64,000 nt of DNA, from the NCBI GenBank assembly GCA_963668585.1, contig OY764869.1:1488001-1552000 (forward strand), given 5' to 3'. The position numbers and the translations under genes were made by a program. Below, one piece after another: positions 16,801 to 24,622 of the stretch. The DNA comes from Bin87 sp963668585. GTDB lineage: Bacteria > Chloroflexota > Dehalococcoidia > Lucifugimonadales > UBA3495. How positions within the stretch are numbered: the first letter of the stretch is position 1; every line of letters begins with the position of its first letter. Below the pieces are notes generated by a model. The model was not told the origin of the DNA. It saw only the letters and a list, made by a program, of their open reading frames with translations, and searched no databases.

Positions 16801-17865
16801 ATGACCATGACGATTGACGACATCAGGGACGCCATCTACTCCCGGCCCAACGCTCGCTTCGACGCGGACGGGACCCTGGAGATCCGGGCCTCGGCGGTGG
16901 GCAACTGCCGCCGCGCCCTGTGGTACGAGGCCACCGGCTGGGAGGTCACCAACCCCCGCAGCGACGACTCCCTGACCATGCTGGAGGCGGGCAACGCCCT
17001 GGAGCCGGTGGTGCTGCGGGCCATGCAGCGGGCCGGCTGGGACATCACCCCCACCGATAGGGACAACCCCGAAATGATGTCCCTGCGCCTCGGCCCCACG
17101 CTGCTGGTCAGCGGCCACGTGGACGCCGCCGGCGTAGCGCCCATCTTCGGGGGCGAACCCAGCATCGTCGAGGTGAAGACCCGGGGTCCGGAAGCCTTCA
17201 AGAAGTGGCGGACGTTGGGAGCCGAGCGCAGCCACCCGGAATCGGTCTGGCAGGCCGCCTTCTACACCTACGGGACCTTCGACGAAGCCCGGGACGTGGT
17301 GATCGCCACGCTGGACACCGGCGGACGGACCTGGGACTACGAGGTGATACCGGCGCGGCGGGTGGAGCGGGCCTTCGAGCAAGCCTGCGCCCGGCTGGGC
17401 GAACTGGCGGCCCACCACGTCATCAACGGGCCGGACCCTGAAGTCCTGCCGGAACGGGACTTCACCGACGACGACTGGCAGTGCAAACGCTGCCCCTTCC
17501 TGAACGCCTGCCTGCCGGGTATGGCGGCGATGGCCGACGAACCGGAGGTCGAACCCGACGAGGACGCCGGGCCGGTCAGCGACGAGGATGCGCGGGCGGC
17601 GCTCCTGGAGTACGAAAACGCCCAGGAGATGCTGAAAGCCATCGAGGAAGACAAGCAGTGGGCGCTGGGGCAGTTGCGGACCTGGCTCAAACAGCGGGGG
17701 GAGGCCAAGGCGAAGTTGGAGGGCGGCAAGAAGACCCGCACGGTGGGGATGGTCAAGTCCACCCGCTACAACGTGGACCACAAGAAGTTGAACGCGCTCC
17801 TCGACCCGGAGACCCGGGCGGGCATCGTCACCGAGAACGTCTCCGAATACCTGCGGGTGAGCTAA
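16801..17865 (+). CDS. Cas4/RecB-like PD-(D/E)XK nuclease with iron-sulfur cysteines
   Basis: The 354-aa protein has the order of a Cas4/AddB-type nuclease. It begins with ASAVGNCRRALWYEATGWEV (first cysteine), then VSGHVDAAG (metal-binding Asp), SIVEVKTRG (the E-x-K motif) and ESVWQAAFYTYG (the QxxxY motif). The cysteine triplet WQCKRCPFLNAC near residue 230 completes a likely four-Cys Fe-S cluster. These enzymes trim DNA ends exonucleolytically. The C-terminal 100 residues form a coiled-coil-like helix and a KKLNALLDPETRAG segment seen in phage- and plasmid-borne YqaJ-type proteins. It sits between a TSCPD protein and SSB and fits a recombination module with the Rad52-type annealer. No CRISPR array is nearby, so a Cas role is unlikely. 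Confidence 0.85.
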   Translation: MTMTIDDIRDAIYSRPNARFDADGTLEIRASAVGNCRRALWYEATGWEVTNPRSDDSLTMLEAGNALEPVVLRAMQRAGWDITPTDRDNPEMMSLRLGPTLLVSGHVDAAGVAPIFGGEPSIVEVKTRGPEAFKKWRTLGAERSHPESVWQAAFYTYGTFDEARDVVIATLDTGGRTWDYEVIPARRVERAFEQACARLGELAAHHVINGPDPEVLPERDFTDDDWQCKRCPFLNACLPGMAAMADEPEVEPDEDAGPVSDEDARAALLEYENAQEMLKAIEEDKQWALGQLRTWLKQRGEAKAKLEGGKKTRTVGMVKSTRYNVDHKKLNALLDPETRAGIVTENVSEYLRVS

Positions 17866-17900
17866 CCCAAGCCTGACGCTCCGGGCTACGGAGCGCAACA

Positions 17901-17936
17901 CGGGGCCGGCCTTTCCGGTAGGAAGGATCGGCCCCG
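17901..17936 (+). terminator. GC hairpin after the nuclease gene
   Basis: CGGGGCCGGCCTTTCC (17901-17916) and GGAAGGATCGGCCCCG (17921-17936) pair with two mismatches around a 4-base loop. There is no T-run, so its effect on transcription is uncertain. Confidence 0.55.
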
Positions 17937-17977
17937 CCACGACAACCCAAATTCACAACTCATCTGGAGGAACGATC

Positions 17978-18379
17978 ATGGCGAAGACCATCAACAAGGT
18001 TGAACTGCTGGGGCGCGTGGGCGCCGATCCCGAAATGAAGTACACGGCGTCGGGCATCGCCGTCACCCAGCTGCGCCTGGCCACGGACCGGGGGCGGAAG
18101 AACGGCGAGGACGCCACCGACTGGCACAGCGTCGTGGTGTGGGACAAGCTCGGCGAGGCCGTTGCGCAATACGTGGAAAAGGGCCAGCGGCTCTACGTGG
18201 CGGGCCGGCTGGTGCAGAGTTCGTGGGAGGGCGACGACGGGCAGCGGCGCTACCGCACCGAGATTCACGCCCAGGACGTGGTGTTCCTGGACTCTTCCAG
18301 GGGCGGCAACGGCAACAACTCCGGCGACTACGCCAACACCGGCGCCGGTCAGCCTGCCGACGACGACCTCCCCTTCTAG
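17978..18379 (+). CDS. ssb: Single-stranded DNA-binding protein
   Basis: The 133-aa product shows the whole SSB plan. The OB-fold (1-105) begins KVELLGRVGADPEMKYT and contains DWHSVVVWDKLGE and VAGRLVQSSWEGDDG. A short Gly/Asn linker follows, and the acidic tip ends DDDLPF, the docking tail for replication and repair proteins. SSB protects ssDNA during transfer, replication and recombination. The length is slightly short for a chromosomal SSB (about 150-180 aa), usual for plasmid copies. It has the ribosome site CTGGAGG and is followed by a perfect hairpin. Confidence 0.95.
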   Translation: MAKTINKVELLGRVGADPEMKYTASGIAVTQLRLATDRGRKNGEDATDWHSVVVWDKLGEAVAQYVEKGQRLYVAGRLVQSSWEGDDGQRRYRTEIHAQDVVFLDSSRGGNGNNSGDYANTGAGQPADDDLPF

Positions 18380-18422
18380 CCGGTCAACTACATAGCGACG
18401 CCCGCCACCGGCGGGCGCAACA

Positions 18423-18466
18423 CGGGGCCGCTCCCTGCCGATAGGGAGCGGCCCCGCTTTCGTTTC
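18423..18466 (+). terminator. Perfect GC hairpin after ssb
   Basis: The 14-base arms CGGGGCCGCTCCCT and AGGGAGCGGCCCCG are exact complements around a 6-base loop, followed by CTTTCGTTT. It is a likely intrinsic terminator or partial terminator between ssb and radC. Confidence 0.7.
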
Positions 18467-18493
18467 CCAATCTCACCGTCAAGGAAGTGAACC

Positions 18494-19054
18494 ATGCCCC
18501 GCAAGAAGCAAGCCAAACAGGAAGAAATGCCCCTGATCCTATCCGAACCCGCCGCCCCGGCCACGCCGGAGGGCGAGGCCGTGCTGGAGGCCCTGCGCTC
18601 CAACCTGGCCCTGCTGGGGGAACTGGCAGCCCGCTACCAGGTGGACTTCCAGCCGGAGCGCCCCGCCGACAGACCGGCCATCAGCTGCCCCCAGGATGTG
18701 TTCAACCTGCTGGGGCGGGAGATGTCGGCCCTGGCCCAGGAGCAACTGAGAGTCCTGCTGCTCAACACCCGCAACCAGGTGATGGGTCAGAGGATTGTCT
18801 ACCAGGGAAATGTAAACAGCTCGATTGTCCGTCCCGCCGAGGTGCTGCGGGCCGCCGTGATCGAGTCGGCTCCCAGCATAGTCATCGCCCACAACCACCC
18901 CAGCGGCGATCCGACGCCCAGCCCCGAGGACGTGTCCATCACCCGGGAGCTGGTCCAGGGCGGAAAGCTGCTGGGCATCGACCTGCTGGACCACGTGGTC
19001 ATCGGTGGCGACAGGTGGGTCAGCCTCAAGGAAAAGAAGCTGATGGACAGCTAA
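18494..19054 (+). CDS. radC: RadC-family JAB/MPN protein
   Basis: The 186-aa protein carries a JAMM metal site (AHNHPSGDPTPSPEDV) at about residues 135-150, with the usual upstream RVLLLNTRNQVMGQRIVYQG and a final LLDHVVIGGDRWVSLKEK. These are classic RadC/YkfG features. It lacks the helix-hairpin-helix N-terminus of chromosomal RadC (about 220 aa). This is typical of the mobile-element RadC forms that travel with anti-restriction and recombination genes. The true activity of RadC is unresolved despite the name. It starts behind AAGGAAG. A second JAB protein is encoded in the ubiquitin-like cassette at 26,175-26,783; the two are not close in sequence. Confidence 0.9.
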   Translation: MPRKKQAKQEEMPLILSEPAAPATPEGEAVLEALRSNLALLGELAARYQVDFQPERPADRPAISCPQDVFNLLGREMSALAQEQLRVLLLNTRNQVMGQRIVYQGNVNSSIVRPAEVLRAAVIESAPSIVIAHNHPSGDPTPSPEDVSITRELVQGGKLLGIDLLDHVVIGGDRWVSLKEKKLMDS

Positions 19055-19095
19055 CCCCATAGACACCGAGACCGGCGTTCTGCCGCCGTTCCTTA

Positions 19096-19123
19096 CGCGG
19101 GAACCCCATCCCGCGCTTTCCGT
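19096..19123 (+). terminator. Hairpin after radC
   Basis: CGCGGGA (19096-19102) pairs with TCCCGCG (19109-19115) around ACCCCA, followed by CTTTCCGTT. It is a modest intrinsic terminator. Confidence 0.55.
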
Positions 19124-19149
19124 TCATCCACACCTACAGGAGGCAACCC

Positions 19150-19824
19150 ATGATTCCCACCCAACCCGCCGTGAACGGCGAGGATCTCTACACCATATCG
19201 GCGGGCGGCTACTCGGCCACCGCCGACGCCTTTGCCCGCGACCCCGACACCGGCGGCCTCTGGTTCCTGTCCATGGTGGGGCCGCAGACGGCGCTGAAGG
19301 CCATCTGGGCCTCCCTGCTCAAGCAGCCCCCGGACACCGCACACCTCATCCGGGGCGTCGAGGGCATGGCGCTCAGCGGAGGATACCAGCAGTGCCAGGT
19401 TCCCAATCACACCGTCGGCACCTGGACCACCCGCATAGCCCGGCTGCCCGCCAGCCGGGGCTGGCACGCCCTCGTGTACACGCGCCTGGCCGAGTTCAGC
19501 TTCGAGCGGGGCGACTTCCTGTTGCTGGCCCAGGACCAGGCCGACGCGCCCGGTTTGCACCACCGCTTCCTGGACCGGCGCAGCCCCCTGCCCCTGCACC
19601 GCTCCTGGCGGGACTGGCTCTGGCGGCGGGGCCTGGACACCGGCGAGATCGTCCCCCTGGAGTCCGCCGGGCTGCTGGCCTACACCTGCAACCCCAAGGG
19701 GGAGGAACTCAAGGCCGACCTGTCGGCGGCGGTGGCGGCGGGGACTCTGACCCTCAACTCCCACGACAACGATCACAACGATGACATAAATGACGCCGAT
19801 AAGGAGGAAGACAGCTATGGATAG
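19150..19824 (+). CDS. Hypothetical protein
   Basis: The 224-aa product starts at ATG 19150 with AGGAGG. It is a soluble mixed alpha/beta protein. Notable stretches are TGGLWFLSMVGPQTALKAIW (about 35-55), a Trp-rich WRDWLWRRGLDTGEIVPLES (about 155-175), and an Asp/Asn-rich acidic tail (DNDHNDDINDADKEEDSYG). It has no catalytic motif that I know. Its stop overlaps the next gene's start by 8 bases, implying coupled translation with the zinc-finger protein. It belongs to the same rightward array and has similar codon use. Confidence 0.55.
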   Translation: MIPTQPAVNGEDLYTISAGGYSATADAFARDPDTGGLWFLSMVGPQTALKAIWASLLKQPPDTAHLIRGVEGMALSGGYQQCQVPNHTVGTWTTRIARLPASRGWHALVYTRLAEFSFERGDFLLLAQDQADAPGLHHRFLDRRSPLPLHRSWRDWLWRRGLDTGEIVPLESAGLLAYTCNPKGEELKADLSAAVAAGTLTLNSHDNDHNDDINDADKEEDSYG

Positions 19825-20242
19825 GACTCTGAACCCGGTGAAGCGGGGCAACAAGCGCCGCCGCGCCCGCAACTGGAAGGCCTGGCAGCTCTTCTCTCCG
19901 GATGGGGACACCTGCCGGTTCTGCCCCCACGGGGCCGCCGACCACCTGACGTCGAGCGGGCAGCCCCATTTCTACCGGCCCGCCGCCGAGGAGGACTGGA
20001 ACAACCCCGGCGAGAAGCTCTACCGCCACGAGTTGACCGACGGCTCCGAGGTGCTGGTCAAGCGGGTTACCGTCGCCAGCCGCGCCGAACTGCTCACCGC
20101 CTTCTGCACCGCCTGCGCCGCCGATAAGAACACCTCGCAAGTCCTCTGCTTCCAGCGGACCCTCGCCAAGGGCGAGGTGGTGGGGCTGAAACACTACATC
20201 AACGGGAACCACAACAACGGCAATCACAGCAACGGGAGGTAG
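19817..20242 (+). CDS. Putative zinc-binding protein with Asn-rich tail
   Basis: From ATG 19817 (SD AAGGAGG) the protein has 141 aa. CRFCPHGAADH (about 34-44) and FCTACAADKNTSQVLCF (about 97-113) supply paired Cys/His residues that could hold zinc. The N-terminus is strongly basic (RGNKRRRARNWKAW), suggesting nucleic acid binding. The C-terminus ends in the low-complexity NGNHNNGNHSNGR, like the tracts in the Rad52 and helicase proteins of the same element. The family is not recognised. It overlaps the preceding gene by 8 bases and is followed after 4 bases by the zinc-ribbon gene. Confidence 0.55.
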   Translation: MDRTLNPVKRGNKRRRARNWKAWQLFSPDGDTCRFCPHGAADHLTSSGQPHFYRPAAEEDWNNPGEKLYRHELTDGSEVLVKRVTVASRAELLTAFCTACAADKNTSQVLCFQRTLAKGEVVGLKHYINGNHNNGNHSNGR

Positions 20243-20246
20243 CGCG

Positions 20247-20516
20247 ATGGCCGACACGCAGACCCTGTTCTTTCCCTGCCCCAGCTGCGGGGCGCGGTTC
20301 TGCCAGGTGGAGGAAACCGGCGAGGACCTCCACGCTGGCGAGACCTATCACTGCAACGAGTGCGGCGCAGCCGTAGTCCTGGTGGCCCTGAACATGGAGA
20401 TGCTGGCCTCACCCGAAAACATCCGGTGGAACTGCCACTTCTGCCAGCCCTGCCCCTGCCGGTTGGCCCCGTCCACCGGCGGGGCTGCTGCCTCACCTGA
20501 CACCGATACCAATTAG
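20247..20516 (+). CDS. Small zinc-ribbon protein
   Basis: The 89-aa product has CPSC (about 11-14) and CNEC (about 37-40), a textbook zinc-ribbon spacing. A later CHFCQPCPC cluster near residue 63 could bind another metal or stabilise the fold. Such small ribbons often serve as adaptors for nucleic acids or partners. The start ATG at 20247 follows GGAGG. It lies directly upstream of the methylase gene. Confidence 0.6.
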   Translation: MADTQTLFFPCPSCGARFCQVEETGEDLHAGETYHCNECGAAVVLVALNMEMLASPENIRWNCHFCQPCPCRLAPSTGGAAASPDTDTN

Positions 20517-20530
20517 AAAGGAGGACTGAC

Positions 20531-21565
20531 ATGAGACTCGCTGCTCAAGCGAAAGGCGGGTATTACCCGACCCCGCCGAGGGTAATTGACCTGGTTGCCC
20601 AGCTGCTCTACGGGGCGCGGGGCCGCCCCCGCAGCGCCGACACCCTGCGCATCCTGGACCCCTGCTGCGGGGCCGGCGACGCCCTGGCCCAGTTCGCGGA
20701 CCTGGTGCGCGACCGCAGCACGGTGCCGGTGGAGACCTGCGGCGTAGAGCTGCATAGGGAGAGGGCGGAACAGGCGGCAAACGTTCTGGACCGGGCCCTG
20801 GCCTGCGACCTCTTCGCCACCTCGATTGCCAACAATGCCTTCAGCGTGCTGGTTTTGAATCCGCCCTACGATTGGGACAAAGAGGACAAGCGGGTGGAGC
20901 ACGCCTTTCTCACCCACACCACCCGCTACCTGACCGACGGCGGGCTGCTGCTGTTCATCGTGCCGAAGCAGCGCCTCGCCGTCTCCGCCCGCTACCTGTC
21001 ATCCCATTACCGGGACCTGCGCTGCTGGGCCTTCCCGACTCCCGAAAGGGAGGTGTTCGACCAGGTGGTCCTGATCGGCCGGCGCAAGGCCGAACCCAGC
21101 CCCGACCCCTACGCCGAAGAGCAGGTGCGGGAGTGGTCCTTCGGCGAGCCGGAGGAGTTCTCGTACCGTCCCTACCCGGTCTACGACCCGCCGGTGGTTC
21201 CTCAAGGCGACATCCTCTTCGCCACCAGGACGGTTGACCTGCTGGCCGCCGTCGCCGAGGCCAGAAAGACCGGCCTGTGGGCAAGCCAGGAGGTGCGGGA
21301 CTCCCTGTGGCCCGCCGACGACCGGCGCACACGGCCCCTGATGCCCCTGCGGCGTGGACACCTGGCCATGCTGGTGGCGGCGGGCTTCCTGGACAACCTG
21401 GTGCTGGAGGCCGACGGGCAGCGCATCCTGGTCAAGGGTAGGACGACCAAAGAGATGGTGCTGGCCGAGGAGACCGAGAACACCGAGGTCTACCGCGAGC
21501 GGCTGAAGACCACCGTGGTGGCCCTGGACCTGGACGGCGGGGAGATCACCGACATCGCCGCTTAA
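20531..21565 (+). CDS. DUF6094-type class I SAM-dependent methyltransferase
   Basis: The 344-aa protein begins GGYYPTPPRVIDLVAQLL, then motif I of the AdoMet fold (ILDPCCGAGDALAQF, about 38-52). CGVELHRERAEQAANV marks motif II, and LVLNPPYDWD is the NPPY catalytic motif of N6-adenine or related amino-methyltransferases. The second half lacks a recognisable target-recognition domain. The DUF6094 family is known from plasmids and conjugative elements, where it may protect element DNA or modify host restriction sites. It has AAAGGAGG, and a strong terminator follows. A restriction partner is not visible nearby. Confidence 0.8.
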   Translation: MRLAAQAKGGYYPTPPRVIDLVAQLLYGARGRPRSADTLRILDPCCGAGDALAQFADLVRDRSTVPVETCGVELHRERAEQAANVLDRALACDLFATSIANNAFSVLVLNPPYDWDKEDKRVEHAFLTHTTRYLTDGGLLLFIVPKQRLAVSARYLSSHYRDLRCWAFPTPEREVFDQVVLIGRRKAEPSPDPYAEEQVREWSFGEPEEFSYRPYPVYDPPVVPQGDILFATRTVDLLAAVAEARKTGLWASQEVRDSLWPADDRRTRPLMPLRRGHLAMLVAAGFLDNLVLEADGQRILVKGRTTKEMVLAEETENTEVYRERLKTTVVALDLDGGEITDIAA

Positions 21566-21611
21566 CTCGGAAACGACAACTACCCCGACGGCTGCCCCGC
21601 CAGCCGCATCA

Positions 21612-21657
21612 CGAAGGCCCCGCCGGTTTCAAGTACCGGTGGGGCCTTCGCATTTTT
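21612..21657 (+). terminator. Strong intrinsic terminator after the methylase gene
   Basis: CGAAGGCCCCGCCGGT (21612-21627) pairs with ACCGGTGGGGCCTTCG (21635-21650) with one mismatch and is followed by CATTTTT. It is the best terminator of the array. Confidence 0.85.
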
Positions 21658-21689
21658 CAACGGCAACCCTCAAGTCAAGGAGAACACCC

Positions 21690-24071
21690 ATGAACCTGTC
21701 AGGTTTCATCGACACCTTCAAGGAGGCCATCGCCAAGCGGGTGGTGGAGTCCTACCCGCCCCTGTACCGCCCCTCGGAAACCCCCGTCAAACTGCCCCGG
21801 CTGCTGCGCAGCCCCATGGGAGGCCAGGAGGACGCCATCAAGGGCACGGCCCTGTCCCTCCAGGCCCATAGGGGGACCACCGTCGTCGGCGAAATGGGCA
21901 CGGGCAAGACCTTCATCGGCGCCGCCGCCGCCCACGCCGCCGGTTTCCGGCGCGTTTTGATCCTCTGCCCGCCTCACCTCACCCGGAAGTGGAAGCGGGA
22001 GGTGGAGGACACGGTGCCCGGCGCCCGGGCCGCCATCGTCGCCTCCATCACCGACCTGGAACGGCTCCGGCTTTCCGTGGGTCCCGCGCCCCTCTTCGCC
22101 GTCATGTCCCGGGAGCGGGCCAAGCTGTCCTACCGCTGGCAGCCCGCCGTGGTCCAGCGGTGGGCCGCCGGGGGGCGGCTGGTGCGGGACGAGCAGACCG
22201 GGGAGCCCTTCCAGGTCCCCTGCTGCCCCACCTGCCACGCCCAGGTGGTGGACAGGGACGGGGTGCCCCTGACCGACGCGGAACTCTCCCGAAAGCGCCG
22301 CGACTGCGACCTGTGCGGCTCCGCCCTGTGGCAGGCCGACGGCTCCGGCCCGCGCCGGTATCCGCTTTCCGACTACGTGAAGCACCGGATGAAGGGCTTC
22401 TTCGACCTGCTTATAGGCGACGAGGTCCACGAATACAAGGGAAGGGGTTCCGCCCAGGGCATCGCCGCCGGGGTGCTGGCCGACGCCTGCGGCAAGTCCC
22501 TCACCCTTACCGGAACGCTTACCGGAGGCTACTCCTCGACCCTCTTCCACCTGCTGTACCGCTTCTCGCCCGACATCCGGGCCGAGTTCGGCAGGTCGGA
22601 GGAGGGCCGCTGGATACAGCGCTACGGTTTCCTGGAAGAGACGGTGCGCCACGCCGACGACGGCGACGCCTTCGAGGACGGGCGCAACAGCCGCCGCAAG
22701 GGATACCGCAAGACGGTCAGGGAGCGGCCCGGCCTGGCTCCCTCGGCCCTGTTCCATCTCATCGGCAACAGCGTGTTCCTGCGCCTCTCCGACGTGGCCT
22801 CGGGGCTGCCGCCCTACCAGGAGCAGGTGCTGCTGTCGGGGATGGACCGGGAGGCGGACCACACCGGCTTCTCCCAGCGCAGGGCCTACGACTCGGTGTT
22901 CGACACCCTGCGCCAGGCGCTGGCGGCGGCGCTTCAGAAGGGTTCCAAGCGGCTGCTGGCGACCTACCTGCAAACCCTCCTGGCCTACCCCGACGGCTGC
23001 ACCCGGGGCGAGACCGTCTTCGATCCCCAGACCGGCAACGTCCTGATCCAGATGCCGCCCCTGTCCGAGGACAAGCTCTACCCCAAGGAGCAGGCGCTGG
23101 TGGACCTGGTGGCGGCGGAACGCCTGGCGGGGCGCAAGGTGCTGGTCTACGCCACCCACACGGGAACGCGGGACATCACCGAGCGGATGGAGCAGTTCCT
23201 CACCACGCACGGGTTCCGGGTGGCGGTGCTCAAGGCCGACTCGGTGGCCCCAGACCGGCGGGAGGCCTGGGTGGAGGAAAAGGTCAAGCAGGGCATCGAC
23301 GTGCTCATCTGCCACCCCCGCCTGGTGCAGACCGGCCTGGACCTCATCGACTTCCCAACCCTCTGCTGGTTCGAGACGGATTACAGCGTGTACACCATGC
23401 GCCAGGCTTCCCGGCGCTCCTGGCGCATCGGGCAGAAAAGGCCGGTGAAGGTGGTGTTCATGGCCTACCGGAACACCCTCCAGGCCGACGCGCTCAAGCT
23501 GGTAGCCAAGAAGCTGCAAAGCTCGCTGGCGGTGGAGGGGGAGCTTCCCGAGGACGGGCTGGCCGCCTTCGGCGACGACGGCGACGACCTGATGCTGGCC
23601 TTGGCCCGGCAGATCGTCAGCGGCGACGAAACCGACACCGATGGCGAGTCGGTGGAGGACGTGTTCGCCCGGGCGCGGGACGCCGAGGCCAGCGCCGAGG
23701 AGTTCCTGGTGGACGGCGATTGGCAGGTCGTCGAGGTCGAGCCGGAGGCCGTGGCGGTCAACGGGAATGGCCATCATTCCAACGGCAACGGGCACGGCGA
23801 CGGCATCGAGGCGACGGTGGAGCTGGTCCTGGGCAACGGTCACCACGCCAACGGGAACGGCAACGGAGCCCACGGCGACGGCCACCACGATGAATCCGGA
23901 CCCGCCGAAGGGCAGCAGTCCCTCTTCTCCTGGGCCGAGTTCCTGTCCGAGGAACCGGTCAAGCCCAGGGGACGGAACGGCAAGGCCAAACCCGCCGCCG
24001 CTTCCCTGTTCGATTGGGCCCTGGAAAAGGAACAGGAGCGGGAGGCCGAACTGGTGGGCGCGGGGCGCTAG
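21690..24071 (+). CDS. SNF2-type helicase with zinc cysteines and Asn-Gly tail
   Basis: From ATG 21690 the 793-aa protein carries SF2/SNF2 motifs. Walker A is VGEMGTGKTF (about 67-76), motif Ia is LILCPPHLTRKWKREVE, and the DEVH box is LIGDEVHEYKG. Motif III is TLTGTLTGG, and motifs V/VI are HPRLVQTGLDLIDFPT and QASRRSWRIGQKRPVKV. A cysteine insertion between motifs Ia and II (CCPTCHAQ and CDLCGS) looks like a zinc ribbon. After about residue 680 the chain turns acidic and then Asn/Gly/His-rich (VNGNGHHSNGNGHGDG). SNF2 enzymes remodel protein-DNA complexes or translocate on dsDNA. This plasmid type may clear proteins or aid recombination. It has a strong terminator before and a hairpin after. 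Confidence 0.85.
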   Translation: MNLSGFIDTFKEAIAKRVVESYPPLYRPSETPVKLPRLLRSPMGGQEDAIKGTALSLQAHRGTTVVGEMGTGKTFIGAAAAHAAGFRRVLILCPPHLTRKWKREVEDTVPGARAAIVASITDLERLRLSVGPAPLFAVMSRERAKLSYRWQPAVVQRWAAGGRLVRDEQTGEPFQVPCCPTCHAQVVDRDGVPLTDAELSRKRRDCDLCGSALWQADGSGPRRYPLSDYVKHRMKGFFDLLIGDEVHEYKGRGSAQGIAAGVLADACGKSLTLTGTLTGGYSSTLFHLLYRFSPDIRAEFGRSEEGRWIQRYGFLEETVRHADDGDAFEDGRNSRRKGYRKTVRERPGLAPSALFHLIGNSVFLRLSDVASGLPPYQEQVLLSGMDREADHTGFSQRRAYDSVFDTLRQALAAALQKGSKRLLATYLQTLLAYPDGCTRGETVFDPQTGNVLIQMPPLSEDKLYPKEQALVDLVAAERLAGRKVLVYATHTGTRDITERMEQFLTTHGFRVAVLKADSVAPDRREAWVEEKVKQGIDVLICHPRLVQTGLDLIDFPTLCWFETDYSVYTMRQASRRSWRIGQKRPVKVVFMAYRNTLQADALKLVAKKLQSSLAVEGELPEDGLAAFGDDGDDLMLALARQIVSGDETDTDGESVEDVFARARDAEASAEEFLVDGDWQVVEVEPEAVAVNGNGHHSNGNGHGDGIEATVELVLGNGHHANGNGNGAHGDGHHDESGPAEGQQSLFSWAEFLSEEPVKPRGRNGKAKPAAASLFDWALEKEQEREAELVGAGR

Positions 24072-24085
24072 ACCGCAAAGGCACA

Positions 24086-24123
24086 CGGGAGGGGCCGCCG
24101 CCGATGAAACGGCGGCCTCCCCG
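24086..24123 (+). terminator. GC hairpin between helicase and ubiquitin-like cassette
   Basis: CGGGAGGGGCCGCCG (24086-24100) pairs with CGGCGGCCTCCCCG (24110-24123), with one bulge, around CCGATGAAA. It has no T-run. It is the last hairpin before the PRTRC cassette, which has none inside. Confidence 0.55.
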
Positions 24124-24171
24124 CAAACGGCAACGAACCGAAACGACACCATTCAGTAAAGGAGACCAATC

Positions 24172-24378
24172 ATGGCACGAGTCTTTGTGTACGACGACCG
24201 CGAGTTCCCCGACCCGGACCCCGAGATGACCGTCGAGCAGGTGAAGTCCACGCTGGCCGACTTCTACGGCGAGATTGCCAACGCCTCGGTCAAGGAGACC
24301 ACGCGGGGCGAGGACACCATCATCGAGTTCCAGCGGCGGGTGGGTACCAAGGGCGCCTTCACCATCGCCCACAGCTAA
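24172..24378 (+). CDS. PRTRC protein C, ubiquitin-like (Prok_Ub) protein
   Basis: The 68-aa product has AAAGGAG before its ATG and reads MARVFVYDDREFPDPDPEMT, then VEQVKSTLADFYGEIANAS, ending FQRRVGTKG plus AFTIAHS. This is the PRTRC protein C pattern, a beta-grasp protein related to ubiquitin (Prok_Ub). From memory, family members end at or near GTKG. Here a 7-residue tail follows that glycine, so a JAB peptidase could trim it to expose a terminal Gly. That step is inference. It opens the cassette with E2-like, JAB and E1/ThiF genes downstream and has no hairpins between them. Confidence 0.8.
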   Translation: MARVFVYDDREFPDPDPEMTVEQVKSTLADFYGEIANASVKETTRGEDTIIEFQRRVGTKGAFTIAHS

Positions 24379-24391
24379 AGGAGGCAACCAA

Positions 24392-24622
24392 ATGGACAAC
24401 CGGACCCTGGCGGGTCTGCTGGCGGCAACGCCGCCGGCGGACCTGAAAATCACCGAGCTTGCGGCGGAGCTCACCCTGCCCGACGGCGGGCTGGACCTGG
24501 ACGCGGCGGCGGCCCGGCAGGCCGAGGTGGAACTGGCCTGCGCCCAGGCCCAGGACTACGCCGCCGCCACCAAGCGGCTGCTGGAGGCGATGCAATGGCA
24601 ACTGCGGCCCCGCCGGTACTGA
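24392..24622 (+). CDS. Small hypothetical protein in the ubiquitin-like cassette
   Basis: The 76-aa product starts at ATG 24392 with AAAGGAGG, 13 bases after the ubiquitin-like gene. It is Ala/Leu-rich and helical (LAGLLAATPPADLKITELAA, then AARQAEVELACAQAQDYAAA). It ends basic (MQWQLRPRRY). The end overlaps the next gene by 28 bases in another frame. It has no known motif. An adaptor or substrate role in the cassette is possible, but nothing shows it. Its place is between C and the 282-aa gene, which are tightly spaced. Confidence 0.55.
   Translation: MDNRTLAGLLAATPPADLKITELAAELTLPDGGLDLDAAAARQAEVELACAQAQDYAAATKRLLEAMQWQLRPRRY

Noticed and set aside
16801..17865. Cas4-like protein as part of a CRISPR-Cas locus
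   Set aside because: There is no repeat array and no other cas gene in the window; the neighbours are recombination genes.
21699..24152. Long minus-strand open frame opposite the helicase gene
   Set aside because: The plus strand carries all helicase motifs; the minus product is a Gly/His/Val-rich shadow without a ribosome site.
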